A stretch of 64,000 bases of DNA from DP-19 sp036496285 (GTDB taxonomy: Bacteria; Desulfobacterota; Binatia; UTPRO1), in contig DASXLI010000030.1 in the NCBI GenBank assembly GCA_036496285.1, forward strand, positions 77,546 to 141,545, written 5' to 3'. The position numbers and the translations under genes were made by a program. Under the pieces are notes generated by a model. That model was not told where the DNA came from, made no database searches, and worked only from the letters and a program-made list of their open reading frames with translations. Below are positions 16,748 to 28,885 of the stretch, in pieces (within the stretch, counting starts at the first letter, position 1; every line of letters starts with the position of its first letter).

Positions 16748-16809
16748 CGTGGGGCCCTGCTGCGCGCTTCCGCCCGCGCCACGGCCAGCTCAGAGAGGAG
16801 ACCTCGCAC

Positions 16810-19800
16810 ATGGGGGGCAACGGGACTTCGCCGACGGGGACGAGGCGTCCTCGCCGGCCGGGGGTGGGCAGCAGCGCGTACGGTCCTCCGATCAACGGGG
16901 CCTCCACATCGCTCGACCGCAGCCACGTCGACGAGCGTGAGCTGCTCGCGGTCGTGACCGCGTTCAAGAACGGCAACTTCGACGTCCGCCTGCCGCTCGA
17001 ATGGACCGGCATCGCGGGCCGCGTCTCCGACGCGCTCAACAGCGTCATCGAGCTGAACCAGCGCATGTCGAAGGAGCTCGAGCGCTTGTCGAAGGTCGTC
17101 GGCAAGCAAGGAAAGATCCAGCATCGCGCCTCGGTCGGCGAGTTCCGGGGATCCTGGGCCGACGCGATCGGCTCGGTCAACACGCTCGTCGGCGACCTGG
17201 TGCACCCGACCAGCGAGATGGCGCGCGTCATCGGCGCCGTCGCCAAGGGCGACCTCTCGCAGAAGATGGGGCTCGACTTCGATGGCCGGTCGCTCGAGGG
17301 CGAGTTCCTGCGCGGCGCCACGACGGTCAACCGGATGGTGGACCAGCTCTCGTCGTTCGCCTCCGAGGTGACCCGCGTCGCCCGCGAGGTGGGCACGGAG
17401 GGCAAGCTCGGCGGCCAGGCCAAGGTCGAGGGCGTCGCCGGCACGTGGAAGGACCTGACCGACTCCGTGAACTCCATGGCCGGCAACCTGACCGCCCAGG
17501 TCCGCAGCATCGCCGCGGTGACGACGGCGGTCGCGAACGGCGACCTGTCGAAGAAGATCACGGTCGACGTGCGCGGCGAGATCCTGGAGCTGAAGGACAC
17601 CATCAACACGATGGTGGATCAGCTCTCGTCGTTCGCCTCCGAGGTGACGCGCGTCGCGCGCGAGGTCGGCACCGAAGGGAAGCTCGGTGGCCAGGCCGAC
17701 GTGCGCGGCGTCGCCGGCACGTGGAAGGATCTCACCGACTCCGTGAACTTCATGGCCGGCAATCTGACGGCCCAGGTGCGCAACATCGCCGACGTGACCA
17801 AGGCCGTGGCGACCGGCGATCTGTCGAAGAAGATCACGGTCGACGTGAAGGGCGAGATCCTCGAGCTGAAGAACACCGTCAACACGATGGTGGATCAGCT
17901 GCGCTCGTTCGCCTCCGAGGTGACGCGCGTCGCGCGCGAGGTCGGCACCGAGGGCAAGCTCGGCGGCCAGGCCGACGTGCGCGACGTCGCCGGCACCTGG
18001 AAGGATCTCACCGACTCCGTGAACTTCATGGCCGGCAATCTGACGGCGCAGGTGCGCAACATCGCCGACGTGACCAAGGCCGTGGCCACCGGCGACCTGT
18101 CGAAGAAGATCACGGTCGACGTGAAGGGCGAGATCCTCGAGCTGAAGAACACCGTCAATACGATGGTGGATCAGCTGCGCTCGTTCGCTTCCGAGGTGAC
18201 GCGCGTCGCGCGCGAGGTCGGCACCGAGGGGAAGCTCGGCGGCCAGGCCGAGGTGCGCGACGTCGCCGGCACCTGGAAGGATCTCACCGACTCCGTGAAC
18301 TTCATGGCCGGCAATCTCACGGCGCAGGTGCGCAACATCGCCGACGTGACCAAGGCGGTCGCCGCCGGCGACCTCGGCAAGAAGATCACGGTCGACGTGC
18401 GCGGCGAGATCGCCGAGCTGAAGGATACCATCAACACGATGGTGGATCAGCTCTCGTCGTTCGCCTCCGAGGTGACGCGCGTCGCGCGCGAGGTCGGCAC
18501 CGAGGGCAAGCTCGGCGGCCAGGCCGACGTGCGCGGCGTCGCCGGCACCTGGAAGGACCTGACCGACTCCGTGAACTTCATGGCGAGCAACCTGACCGCC
18601 CAGGTGCGCAACATCGCCGACGTGACCAAGGCCGTCGCCACCGGCGACCTCGGCAAGAAGATCACGGTCGACGTGAAGGGCGAGATCCTCGAGCTCAAGA
18701 ACACCATCAACACGATGGTGGATCAGCTTTCGTCGTTCGCCTCCGAGGTGACGCGCGTCGCGCGCGAGGTCGGCTCCGAAGGCAAGCTCGGCGGCCAGGC
18801 CGAGGTGAAGGGCGTTGCCGGTACCTGGAAGGATCTCACCGACTCGGTGAACTCCATGGCCGGCAATCTCACCAGCCAGGTGCGCAACATCGCCGAGGTG
18901 ACGACGGCCGTCGCCAACGGCGACCTTTCCACCAAGATCACGGTGCACGTGAAGGGCGAGATCCTGGAGCTGAAGAACACCATCAACACGATGGTCGATC
19001 AGCTGCGCTCGTTCGCCTCCGAGGTGACGCGCGTCGCGCGCGAGGTCGGCTCCGAAGGCAAGCTCGGCGGCCAGGCCGAGGTGAAGGGCGTCGCCGGCAC
19101 CTGGAAGGATCTCACCGACTCGGTGAACTCCATGGCCGGCAACCTGACCACGCAGGTCCGCAACATCGCCGACGTGACCAAGGCCGTCGCCGCCGGCGAC
19201 CTCTCCAAGAAGATCGCCGTCGACGTGAAGGGCGAGATCCTCGAGCTCAAGAACACGGTCAACACGATGGTCGATCAGCTCTCGTCGTTCGCCTCCGAGG
19301 TGACGCGCGTCGCGCGCGAGGTCGGCACGCAAGGCCAGCTCGGCGGCCAGGCCGAGGTGCGCGGCGTCGCCGGCACGTGGAAGGACCTGACCGATTCCGT
19401 GAACTCGATGGCCGGCAACCTGACAGCGCAGGTGCGCAACATCGCCGCGGTGACGACGGCCGTCGCCAACGGCGACCTCTCGAAGAAGATCACGGTCGAC
19501 GTGAAGGGCGAGATCCTCGAGCTGAAGGACACCATCAACACGATGGTGGATCAGCTGCGCTCGTTCGCCTCCGAGGTGACGCGCGTCGCGCGCGAGGTCG
19601 GCACCGAGGGCAAGCTCGGCGGCCAGGCCGAGGTGAAGGGCGTCGCCGGCACGTGGAAGGATCTGACCGATACCGTGAACTTCATGGCCGGCAACCTGAC
19701 GAATCAGGTGCGCGGCATCGCCAAGGTCGTGACGGCGGTTGCCAACGGCGATCTCGACCGCAAGCTGACGGTCGAGGCGAAGGGCGAGATCGTCGAGCTC

Positions 19801-22800
19801 GCGGACACCATCAACGGCATGATCGACACGCTCGCGACCTTCGCCGACCAGGTGACGACGGTCGCGCGCGAGGTCGGCGTCGAGGGCAAGCTCGGCGGGC
19901 AGGCGAGCGTGCCCGGCGCGGCCGGCACGTGGAAGCACCTCACCGACAACGTCAACCAGCTCGCGGCAAACCTCACTACCCAGGTGCGCGCGATCGCCGA
20001 GGTGTCGACGGCGGTGACGACCGGCGACCTGACCCGCTCGATCGCCGTCGAGGCGCGCGGCGAGGTCGCGGCGCTCAAGGACAACATCAACGAGATGATC
20101 CGCAACCTGCGCGAGACCACCTCCAAGAACAGCGAGCAGGACTGGCTGAAGACCAACCTCGCGAAGTTCACCCGCATGCTGCAGGGCCAGAAGGACCTGC
20201 TCACGGTCGCCAAGCTGATCCTCTCGGAGCTGGCGCCGGTCGTCGGCGCGCAACACGGTGTCTTCTACATCGTGAACGCCAACGACGAGGAGGCGCGGCT
20301 CGATCTGCTGGCGAGCTACGCCTACCGGCACCGCAAGAACGTCGGCAACCACTTCGAGCTCGGCGAAGGGCTCGTCGGCCAGGCGGCGCTCGAGAAGGAG
20401 AAGATCGTCCTCACCAACGTGCCCGGCGACTACATCCAGATCGGCTCGGGCCTCGGCGAGGCGCCGCCGCTCAACATCATCGTCCTGCCGGTGCTCTTCG
20501 AGGGCAACGTCAAGGCGGTCATGGAGCTGGCCTCGTTCGAGCACTTCAGCGCGACGCACCAGATGTTCCTCGGTCAGCTCATGGAGTCGATCGGCATCGT
20601 GCTCAACACGATCGAGGCCAACTCCCGCACCGAGGATCTGCTGGCGCAGTCGCAGTCACTCGCCAACGAGCTGCAGAGCCGGCAGCAGGAGCTGCAGCAG
20701 ACCAATGCCGAGCTCGAGGAGAAGGCGACGCTGCTGGCGCGGCAGAACGTGGAGGTCGAGCGCAAGAACGCCGAGGTCGAGCAGGCCCGCCAGGCGCTCG
20801 AGGAGAAGGCGTCGCAGCTCGCGCTCACCTCCAAGTACAAGTCCGAGTTCCTCGCGAACATGTCGCACGAGCTGCGGACGCCGCTCAACAGCCTGCTCAT
20901 CCTGGCCGATCAGCTCTCCGGCAACCCGGACGGCAACTTGACGTTGAAGCAGGTCGAGTTCGCGCGCACGATCCACGCCTCCGGCAAGGATCTGCTGAAG
21001 CTCATCAACGACATCCTCGACCTCGCGAAGATCGAGTCCGGCACGGTCGCGATCGAGGTCGGCGCGCAGCCCTTCGGCGACCTGCAGGACTACCTCGACC
21101 GCACCTTCCGGCCGGTCGCCGACTCCAAGGGGCTCGACTTCACGATCAACCTCGCGGCGAACCTGCCGCGCGACATGCGCACGGACTCGAAGCGGCTGCA
21201 CCAGATCCTGCGCAACCTGCTCTCGAACGCGTTCAAGTTCACCGACGCCGGTAGCGTCACACTCGACGTCGGCGTCGCCACCGAGGGCTGGACGCCGCAC
21301 CACTACGTGCTCGACAAGGCCGAGCGCGTGATCATGTTTCGCGTCCACGACACCGGCATCGGCATCCAGCCGGAGAAACAGCAGATCATCTTCGAGGCCT
21401 TCCAGCAGGCCGACGGGAGCACCAGCCGGCGCTACGGTGGGACCGGTCTCGGGCTCGCGATCAGCCGCGAGATCGCCCGCCTGCTCGGCGGCGAGATCGC
21501 GCTCGTCAGTACCCCGGGCGAGGGCAGCACCTTCCACCTCTACATGCCGCAGGCGTTCGTCCCGACGCGCGCGGCGCGGAAGGAGCGCGGCGCCGAGCCC
21601 GCGCCGGCACCGCACGCGGCTGAGTCCCGCCCGGCGCCGGAGACCGAGACCATCACGGCCACCGAGGCGCTCGACGATCGCGAGAGCATCGTCCTGGGCG
21701 ACAAGGTGCTGCTGATCGTCGAGGATGACGAGCACTACGGCCGCGTCCTTCTCGACCTGGCGCACGCGAGCGGCTGGAAGGGGCTGCTCGCGCAGCGCGG
21801 CGCCGCCGCGGTCTCGATGGCGCGCGAGCGCTGCCCCGATGCGATCACGCTCGACATCTCGCTGCCGGACATCGACGGCTGGCGGGTGCTTGCCCTCTTG
21901 AAGCAGGACCTCGAGACGCGGCACATCCCGGTGCACGTCCTCTCCGTTCATCACGAGCTCGAGCGCGCCCTCGGGCGCGGTGCGCGCGCGGTGCTGACGA
22001 AGCCGACGGACGCGGCGGGGCTCCTCGCCGCGCTCACGGAGATGCGCGAGTTCGTCGAGCGGCCGCTCAAGAACCTGCTGCTGGTGCAGGCGGACGATGC
22101 GCTCCGGGCGGAGACGGTGCGTTGGATCGGCAACGGCGACGTGCGGACCACGGCGCTCGGCACCGCGACGGAGGCGCTGCGCGCCCTCCAGGCGCAGACC
22201 TTCGATTGCATGGTCGTCGATCCCGGCCTGCCCGACATCCCGGGCCTCGATCTGGTGGCCGGAATGAAGCGCGATCCGGCCCGGCGCATGCTGCCGGTAA
22301 TCGTCTACTCGCCGCGCGCGCTGGCCGAGGGCGATGACGCCGCGCTCGCGTCCCTCACCGAGACCGGGGTGCGCACGGCGCGCTCGCCCGAGGAGCTGTT
22401 CGACGCGACCGCGCTCTTCCTCCATCGCGCGACGGCGGGCCTCCCGGAGGCGAAGCGCCGCCTGCTCGAGGAGCGGGTGACGCAACGCGATCTGCTTGCC
22501 GGACGCAAGGTGCTGATCGTGGACGACGACATCCGCAACATCTTCGCGATGACCAGCGTGCTCGAGCGCCAGCGCATGGCCGTCGTCTCGGCGGAGAACG
22601 GACGCGACGCGCTCACGCTCCTGCGCGACACGCCCGGCGTCGCCGTCGTGCTGATGGACATCATGCTGCCGGAGATGGACGGCTATCAGACGATGCGCGC
22701 GATGCGCGAGATGCCGGAGTTCTCGGCGCTGCCGATCATCGCGTTGACCGCGAAGGCGATGAAGGGGGATCGCGAGAAATGTCTGGCGGCCGGCGCCTCG

Positions 22801-22869
22801 GACTACATCGCGAAGCCGGTCGAGACCGACCGGCTGCTCGCCACCTTGACGCTGTGGCTCCAGCCCTAG
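16810..22869 (+). CDS. Giant cytosolic poly-HAMP hybrid histidine kinase (group III/Nik1-like)
   Basis: 2019 residues from ATG 16810 (AGAGGAGA upstream). There is no signal or membrane segment. Order: polar leader (1-40); a divergent first HAMP unit, then ten 92-residue HAMP/linker units to ~1095; GAF domain (~1117-1270); coiled coil (~1277-1340); HisKA with His1353 in NMSHELRTP; HATPase with DTGIGIQ and YGGTGLGLAISR (~1457-1580). Three receivers follow: REC1 (~1632-1750, LDISLPDIDG), a degenerate REC2 (~1753-1880, VVDPGLPDIPG) and canonical REC3 with Asp1950 in LMDIMLPEMDG. The repeat consensus (EVTRVAREVGTEGKLGGQA, GTWKDLTDSVNSMAGNLT, GDLSKKITVDVKGEILELK) is that of fungal group III osmosensing kinases, which usually carry five to seven repeats. 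The stimulus here is unknown; the neighbouring trehalose operon favours osmotic stress. Confidence 0.95.
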   Translation: MGGNGTSPTGTRRPRRPGVGSSAYGPPINGASTSLDRSHVDERELLAVVTAFKNGNFDVRLPLEWTGIAGRVSDALNSVIELNQRMSKELERLSKVVGKQGKIQHRASVGEFRGSWADAIGSVNTLVGDLVHPTSEMARVIGAVAKGDLSQKMGLDFDGRSLEGEFLRGATTVNRMVDQLSSFASEVTRVAREVGTEGKLGGQAKVEGVAGTWKDLTDSVNSMAGNLTAQVRSIAAVTTAVANGDLSKKITVDVRGEILELKDTINTMVDQLSSFASEVTRVAREVGTEGKLGGQADVRGVAGTWKDLTDSVNFMAGNLTAQVRNIADVTKAVATGDLSKKITVDVKGEILELKNTVNTMVDQLRSFASEVTRVAREVGTEGKLGGQADVRDVAGTWKDLTDSVNFMAGNLTAQVRNIADVTKAVATGDLSKKITVDVKGEILELKNTVNTMVDQLRSFASEVTRVAREVGTEGKLGGQAEVRDVAGTWKDLTDSVNFMAGNLTAQVRNIADVTKAVAAGDLGKKITVDVRGEIAELKDTINTMVDQLSSFASEVTRVAREVGTEGKLGGQADVRGVAGTWKDLTDSVNFMASNLTAQVRNIADVTKAVATGDLGKKITVDVKGEILELKNTINTMVDQLSSFASEVTRVAREVGSEGKLGGQAEVKGVAGTWKDLTDSVNSMAGNLTSQVRNIAEVTTAVANGDLSTKITVHVKGEILELKNTINTMVDQLRSFASEVTRVAREVGSEGKLGGQAEVKGVAGTWKDLTDSVNSMAGNLTTQVRNIADVTKAVAAGDLSKKIAVDVKGEILELKNTVNTMVDQLSSFASEVTRVAREVGTQGQLGGQAEVRGVAGTWKDLTDSVNSMAGNLTAQVRNIAAVTTAVANGDLSKKITVDVKGEILELKDTINTMVDQLRSFASEVTRVAREVGTEGKLGGQAEVKGVAGTWKDLTDTVNFMAGNLTNQVRGIAKVVTAVANGDLDRKLTVEAKGEIVELADTINGMIDTLATFADQVTTVAREVGVEGKLGGQASVPGAAGTWKHLTDNVNQLAANLTTQVRAIAEVSTAVTTGDLTRSIAVEARGEVAALKDNINEMIRNLRETTSKNSEQDWLKTNLAKFTRMLQGQKDLLTVAKLILSELAPVVGAQHGVFYIVNANDEEARLDLLASYAYRHRKNVGNHFELGEGLVGQAALEKEKIVLTNVPGDYIQIGSGLGEAPPLNIIVLPVLFEGNVKAVMELASFEHFSATHQMFLGQLMESIGIVLNTIEANSRTEDLLAQSQSLANELQSRQQELQQTNAELEEKATLLARQNVEVERKNAEVEQARQALEEKASQLALTSKYKSEFLANMSHELRTPLNSLLILADQLSGNPDGNLTLKQVEFARTIHASGKDLLKLINDILDLAKIESGTVAIEVGAQPFGDLQDYLDRTFRPVADSKGLDFTINLAANLPRDMRTDSKRLHQILRNLLSNAFKFTDAGSVTLDVGVATEGWTPHHYVLDKAERVIMFRVHDTGIGIQPEKQQIIFEAFQQADGSTSRRYGGTGLGLAISREIARLLGGEIALVSTPGEGSTFHLYMPQAFVPTRAARKERGAEPAPAPHAAESRPAPETETITATEALDDRESIVLGDKVLLIVEDDEHYGRVLLDLAHASGWKGLLAQRGAAAVSMARERCPDAITLDISLPDIDGWRVLALLKQDLETRHIPVHVLSVHHELERALGRGARAVLTKPTDAAGLLAALTEMREFVERPLKNLLLVQADDALRAETVRWIGNGDVRTTALGTATEALRALQAQTFDCMVVDPGLPDIPGLDLVAGMKRDPARRMLPVIVYSPRALAEGDDAALASLTETGVRTARSPEELFDATALFLHRATAGLPEAKRRLLEERVTQRDLLAGRKVLIVDDDIRNIFAMTSVLERQRMAVVSAENGRDALTLLRDTPGVAVVLMDIMLPEMDGYQTMRAMREMPEFSALPIIALTAKAMKGDREKCLAAGASDYIAKPVETDRLLATLTLWLQP
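17335..20094 (+). repeat. Ten tandem 276-bp repeats encoding HAMP/linker units
   Basis: The codon that opens each unit (ATG of MVDQL or MIDTL) recurs at 17335, 17611, 17887, 18163, 18439, 18715, 18991, 19267, 19543 and 19819, exactly 276 bases apart with no indel; the next equivalent is 20095. The preceding divergent unit starts at 17065 and is 270 bases. The first eight or nine units are close to identical at DNA level, differing in small swaps such as LSSF/LRSF and ADVRG/AEVKG. The last one or two diverge, pointing to recent expansion or gene conversion. Confidence 0.95.
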
Positions 22870-22895
22870 GCACGTCCCGAGCTCGGAGCCCCGCT

Positions 22896-24920
<2,025 letters not shown>

Positions 24921-24952
24921 GCGCCGCGCCCGCGTCGGCGTCGCTCTCCAGA

Positions 24953-25945
24953 TCAACGCCGAGGCTCGGAGAGGAGATCCCGCAGCACGCGTGCCTGCCG
25001 CTCCGCGTCGCGCGCGGTGTTCTCGAACTTCGCCTTGACGCCGTCCGCCGATCTCAGCCGCAACGCCAGACGATGATACAGCTCGGCCTTCTCCTCGAGC
25101 GCCCGGACGGCCGCCCACTGGGCGCGCTCGACCGAGTCCCCGAGGGAATCGACCATGCTCTCCGCGGAGTAGCGATGGCCGATGCGGCACTGGAACTCGA
25201 CGACGTCACCGTCGCGTACCCAGAGCGTGCCGTGGCAGTCCGGACAGGTGAACTGCGAGACCTCGAAGCCGTCCTCCGGTCCTTGCTCGGGCATGGGAAC
25301 TCCTTCGCGTGGGTGCTCGGGGGAACCGGCGGCGGCAGGTGCCGTCGCCAGGGCCACGAGCGTGCTCGAGAGCGCGTTCAGCGGCAAGCAGTAGTCGACC
25401 CGTACGTGGGTCAGCGCGCTGCGCGGCATGTCGGGGCAGAACGCCTCCGACGGATCCTGCACGAGTGTCGCGCCGCCATGCGCCTTCACGTACGCGAGAC
25501 CCGCGGTGCCGTCGTCCTGGGCGCCGGTCAGGATCACGCCGGCGACGCGCGGTCCGTAGCAGGCGGCGGCCGAACGGAAAAGGGTATCGATCGCCGGCCG
25601 GAAGCGGTTCTCGCGCGGTCCGGCCGAGACCCGCACGCGCCCGGTCTCGACGAGCAGGTGCCGATCGGGCGGTGCGACGTAGATCGTGGCCGGCCGGAAT
25701 TCCTCGCCGTCGGCGGGATGGAGCGCGGGCAGGGGGCCGGCACGCGACAGCAACGCGGGCATCATGCTCGTCGCGTCGGGTGCGACGTGCAGCACCACGA
25801 AGACGGCGGCGGGAAGATCGGACGGCAGCTTCGAGACCAGCTGCCGCAGGGCGTCGACCCCTCCCCACGACGCGCCGACCACCACGATGTTGCGACGTAC
25901 GCTTTTGGAGCGCGTGGGGGCCTCCAGCGGGGATTCATCGGCCAT
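24953..25945 (-). CDS. cheB: CheB-type protein-glutamate methylesterase without receiver
   Basis: 330 residues; AGAGGTGG upstream of ATG 25945 sets the start. The methylesterase triad is Ser26 (VVVGASWGGVDAL), His53 (VVLHVAPD) and Asp144/145 (LTGAQDDGTAGL). The usual N-terminal receiver is absent. The C-terminal ~100 residues add a zinc-ribbon-like segment (FTCPDCHGTLW, then FQCRIGHRYS) and a helical tail, an arrangement I recall in CheB proteins of CheR/PAS-kinase clusters. It lies downstream of the hybrid kinase and CheR-PAS genes in one minus-strand unit. Its substrate receptor is not encoded in the window. Confidence 0.92.
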   Translation of the reverse strand: MADESPLEAPTRSKSVRRNIVVVGASWGGVDALRQLVSKLPSDLPAAVFVVLHVAPDATSMMPALLSRAGPLPALHPADGEEFRPATIYVAPPDRHLLVETGRVRVSAGPRENRFRPAIDTLFRSAAACYGPRVAGVILTGAQDDGTAGLAYVKAHGGATLVQDPSEAFCPDMPRSALTHVRVDYCLPLNALSSTLVALATAPAAAGSPEHPREGVPMPEQGPEDGFEVSQFTCPDCHGTLWVRDGDVVEFQCRIGHRYSAESMVDSLGDSVERAQWAAVRALEEKAELYHRLALRLRSADGVKAKFENTARDAERQARVLRDLLSEPRR

Positions 25946-26024
25946 GGGCGCCACCTCTTTCACCATGCGCGGTCGAAGCGCCTTGGGCAAGCGTGCGGGC
26001 GCGGCGTACCGCATCGCCGACCTG

Positions 26025-28880
26025 TCAGTCGTTTCGCACGCTCGGGCTTCCTTGCATCACGCGCTCGAGTGCCGCCATGAGGGTGCCTTCGACGAAGGGC
26101 TTGCGGACGTAGGCGTCGAAGCCGGCGGCCCGCGTGCGCTCCTCGTCGTCATGCGCGGCGAAGCCCGATACGGCGACGACGGGAAGGCGGCGATGGCGCG
26201 GATCCGCCCGAATCCGCCGGATCAGCTCGAAGCCGTCCATCAGCGGCATCCGCAAGTCGCAGAGCACCAGATCGACGGCGCCTTCGTCCAGCCTGGCGAG
26301 CGCCTCACGGCCTTCCGCCGCCTCGACCACGCGGATGCCGGCCTGCTCGAGCATGAGATGCGCGGCTGCCCTCGTATCGGAGACGTCCTCGACCAGCAGC
26401 ACGGCACGGCCCTCGAGTGAGGATACCGCTCCCGGGCGATCGGCTGCCGTCCGGAGCGGCAGCCGTACGCAGAACTCCGAGCCGTGCCCCGGGCCGTCGC
26501 TCGCAGCCGTGATCGTGCCGCGATGCAGCTCTGCGATCCTTCGCGCGATCGCCAGCCCGATGCCGAGTCCGCCGTAGCGCCGCCGACGCCCGTGGTCCTG
26601 CTGCTCGAACATGTCGAACACCTGAGGCAGGAAGGCGGATTCGATGCCGACACCGTGATCGCGGATGCGCACCACCGCCACGTCGCCGTTCCGCGCCAGC
26701 GACAGCTCGACCCGGCCGTGCTCGGCCGAGAATTTCGCGGCGTTGGCCAGGAGATTCCACACGAGCTGCTGCAGCCGGCGCGCGTCGCCGTCGACCACGA
26801 TCGGCTCGCCGGAGGTGTCGTGTGTGAACGCGATCCTGCGTTCGTTCATCTTGGGCCGTATCGTCTCGACCGCGGCCGCGACGATCTGGCGCAGGTCGAT
26901 CGGTGTCCGCTCGAGCGTGATCTTGCCGCGCGCGATTGCCGTCAAGTCGAGCAGATCGTCGATCAGCCCGGATTGCAGACGGATGTTGCGCTCGATCACC
27001 TCGACCGCCTCGCGCGTGTGGCCCGCGTCCGGGGCGCGCTGCAGGATCTGCAGCCACGCCATGATCGGCGCGAGCGGCGTTCGCAGCTCGTGTGACAGCA
27101 TCGCGAGGAACTCTTCCTTGAGGTGGTCCGCACGCTGCGACTCCTCGTAGAGGCGGGCATTGTCGATCGCCATCGCGACCCGACTCGCGATGTCGTCGGC
27201 GAGCGCCCGCGTCCGAGCGTCGTAACGCCGCTCCGACTGCGTCACCGCGAGCCACAGGGTGCCGTAGCAGCCGCCGCGCGCGCACAGGGGTACGCGCAGG
27301 AACGATCGGACGTCGAGCGCGCCGAGCGCCTGGCGGGTCGGACCGTCAGCGAGGGCGTCGAGGTCGGCGGCCTCGGCGCGCTCGACGAGGAGCGTCTGCG
27401 GCGTGCCGGCCCCGCCGCTTGCGAGGAGCGGAGCCCTCTCGAGCATCGCGTGCACGGCCGGGTCGAGGGTCTCGCCGCACGCGAATGCCACCCGCCTCAC
27501 ACCGGAATCGTCGCGCAGATCGATCGCACACACATCGGCGAGGCGAGGGACGAGCTGCCGCGCCACGATGGGTAACGTTCCCTGCAGCTCGAGCGAGCCC
27601 GCGAGCGTCGCACTCGTGTCGGCGAGGAGCCGGAGACCATCCTCGGCGCGGCGCAGCGGCGTCACGTCGGTGGCGACCGCGACGGCACCGTGACGCGTGC
27701 CATCGGCGGTCTCGAGCGGCGCGGCCGAGCTGATGACCCAGGCGGGCTCGCCGCCGTGATCGCGGATGACGCCCAGGGTGCCTCGGACCGTGGTGCCGGA
27801 GAGCGCGGTCGGCAGGCCGAGGGCACCGAAGCTGGCGAAGGCATCGTCCTTCGCCGGAGCCGTGTCGCCGGCCCTTGGCGTGGCTGCGCCGAGCAATCGG
27901 GTGGCGGCCGGATTTGCGCGGGTCACGCGGCCGTCGCTGTCGGCGATCACGACGGCGTCGGGAATCTGGTCGAGCACGAGCGCCAGACCCGCGCGCTCCC
28001 GCTCGACCGCGGCGAAGAGGCGGGCGTGCTCGAAGGACAGCGCGAGCTGTCCGGCGCACGCCTCGAACGTCTGCAGCTCCTCGGGCATCGCCCCACGACG
28101 CGCGACGCGATAGAGGGCGAGGAGAACGCCGAACTGCTGGAACGGGCTCCGGATCGGCACGATGGCGAGAAGCATCATGCCGAGCCGACGCATCAGGGAG
28201 CGCTCGTCGGTGGGAATGCCGTCGGTGTAGGTGACGACGCGGATTGTGCCGCTGGCGAGCGCATCGCGCATGGCCTGGAAGGTGTCGGCGGGCAAGGCGC
28301 CCGGTACCGTCGCTGTCCGCGCGCGCGACAGACCGTGCGACGCGGCAAGCTGCAGCGCGCTCTTTCCCGTTCCCAGGTAGACGAGCGCGGCGCCGTAGTT
28401 CGCCACCGTCGCCGCGGTGCGCGCGGCTTGCTCCGTGATCTCATGGGCGTCGAAGGAGAGGCTGGCCCGCGCGAAGGTGCCGAGCGCCCCGGCCGTGGCC
28501 CGCGCGTCGCGCAGCCGACGATGCATGTCGGCCTCGACCGTGACGTCACGCGCGATGCAGAGGAGCGCCGGGGCATGGGCGTGGGCGACGTAGCTGCAGG
28601 TGAGCTGCCACAGGCGCCTCGAGCCGTTCTGGCGGACGAGCGCGGTCTGCGCCTGGCGGGTCCGGGTGACGTTGCGGATCGTCTCGAGCGCGCTCGGCGG
28701 GAGTCCGAGGCAGGTGACGGCGTCACCGAACGCCCTGCCGACGAACGGCACGAGTCCGGCGTCGCCGAGCTCGGCCGTGAACTTCGCGTTGACGGCCACG
28801 ACCCGAAACGGCGCCGCGGAAGCCAACAGCGCGATGGGGAAGGGGGCCTGGAGGAACGCTGCGAATTCCGGTGAGTCCAT
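26025..28880 (-). CDS. PAS/GAF hybrid histidine kinase
   Basis: 951 residues, cytosolic. Order: PAS (~1-115), GAF (~135-300), PAS (~305-425), GAF (~435-580), HisKA with His597 (LAMLSHELRTPLAPIM), HATPase (~700-820; RDHGVGIESAF, RYGGLGIGLAIARRIAEL) and a C-terminal receiver with Asp875 in LVLCDLRMPLMDG. ATG 28880 is five bases past the stop of the CheR-PAS gene, and CheB follows 79 bp downstream. In related clusters, kinases of this build replace CheA and respond to light, redox or small ligands through the PAS and GAF domains. No cofactor ligand residue can be assigned. Confidence 0.93.
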   Translation of the reverse strand: MDSPEFAAFLQAPFPIALLASAAPFRVVAVNAKFTAELGDAGLVPFVGRAFGDAVTCLGLPPSALETIRNVTRTRQAQTALVRQNGSRRLWQLTCSYVAHAHAPALLCIARDVTVEADMHRRLRDARATAGALGTFARASLSFDAHEITEQAARTAATVANYGAALVYLGTGKSALQLAASHGLSRARTATVPGALPADTFQAMRDALASGTIRVVTYTDGIPTDERSLMRRLGMMLLAIVPIRSPFQQFGVLLALYRVARRGAMPEELQTFEACAGQLALSFEHARLFAAVERERAGLALVLDQIPDAVVIADSDGRVTRANPAATRLLGAATPRAGDTAPAKDDAFASFGALGLPTALSGTTVRGTLGVIRDHGGEPAWVISSAAPLETADGTRHGAVAVATDVTPLRRAEDGLRLLADTSATLAGSLELQGTLPIVARQLVPRLADVCAIDLRDDSGVRRVAFACGETLDPAVHAMLERAPLLASGGAGTPQTLLVERAEAADLDALADGPTRQALGALDVRSFLRVPLCARGGCYGTLWLAVTQSERRYDARTRALADDIASRVAMAIDNARLYEESQRADHLKEEFLAMLSHELRTPLAPIMAWLQILQRAPDAGHTREAVEVIERNIRLQSGLIDDLLDLTAIARGKITLERTPIDLRQIVAAAVETIRPKMNERRIAFTHDTSGEPIVVDGDARRLQQLVWNLLANAAKFSAEHGRVELSLARNGDVAVVRIRDHGVGIESAFLPQVFDMFEQQDHGRRRRYGGLGIGLAIARRIAELHRGTITAASDGPGHGSEFCVRLPLRTAADRPGAVSSLEGRAVLLVEDVSDTRAAAHLMLEQAGIRVVEAAEGREALARLDEGAVDLVLCDLRMPLMDGFELIRRIRADPRHRRLPVVAVSGFAAHDDEERTRAAGFDAYVRKPFVEGTLMAALERVMQGSPSVRND

Positions 28881-28885
28881 GGCGC

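Noticed and set aside
17335..20094. CRISPR-like regular spacing
   Set aside because: The 276-bp units, and the 21-bp units at 29306-29473, are contiguous in-frame coding repeats without spacers.
15568..20559. 1663-residue minus-strand open frame opposite the poly-HAMP kinase
   Set aside because: It is open because the GC-rich 276-bp repeats lack stops on the opposite strand. Only its last 180 codons (15568-16110) are a real gene, with its own start and ribosome-binding site.
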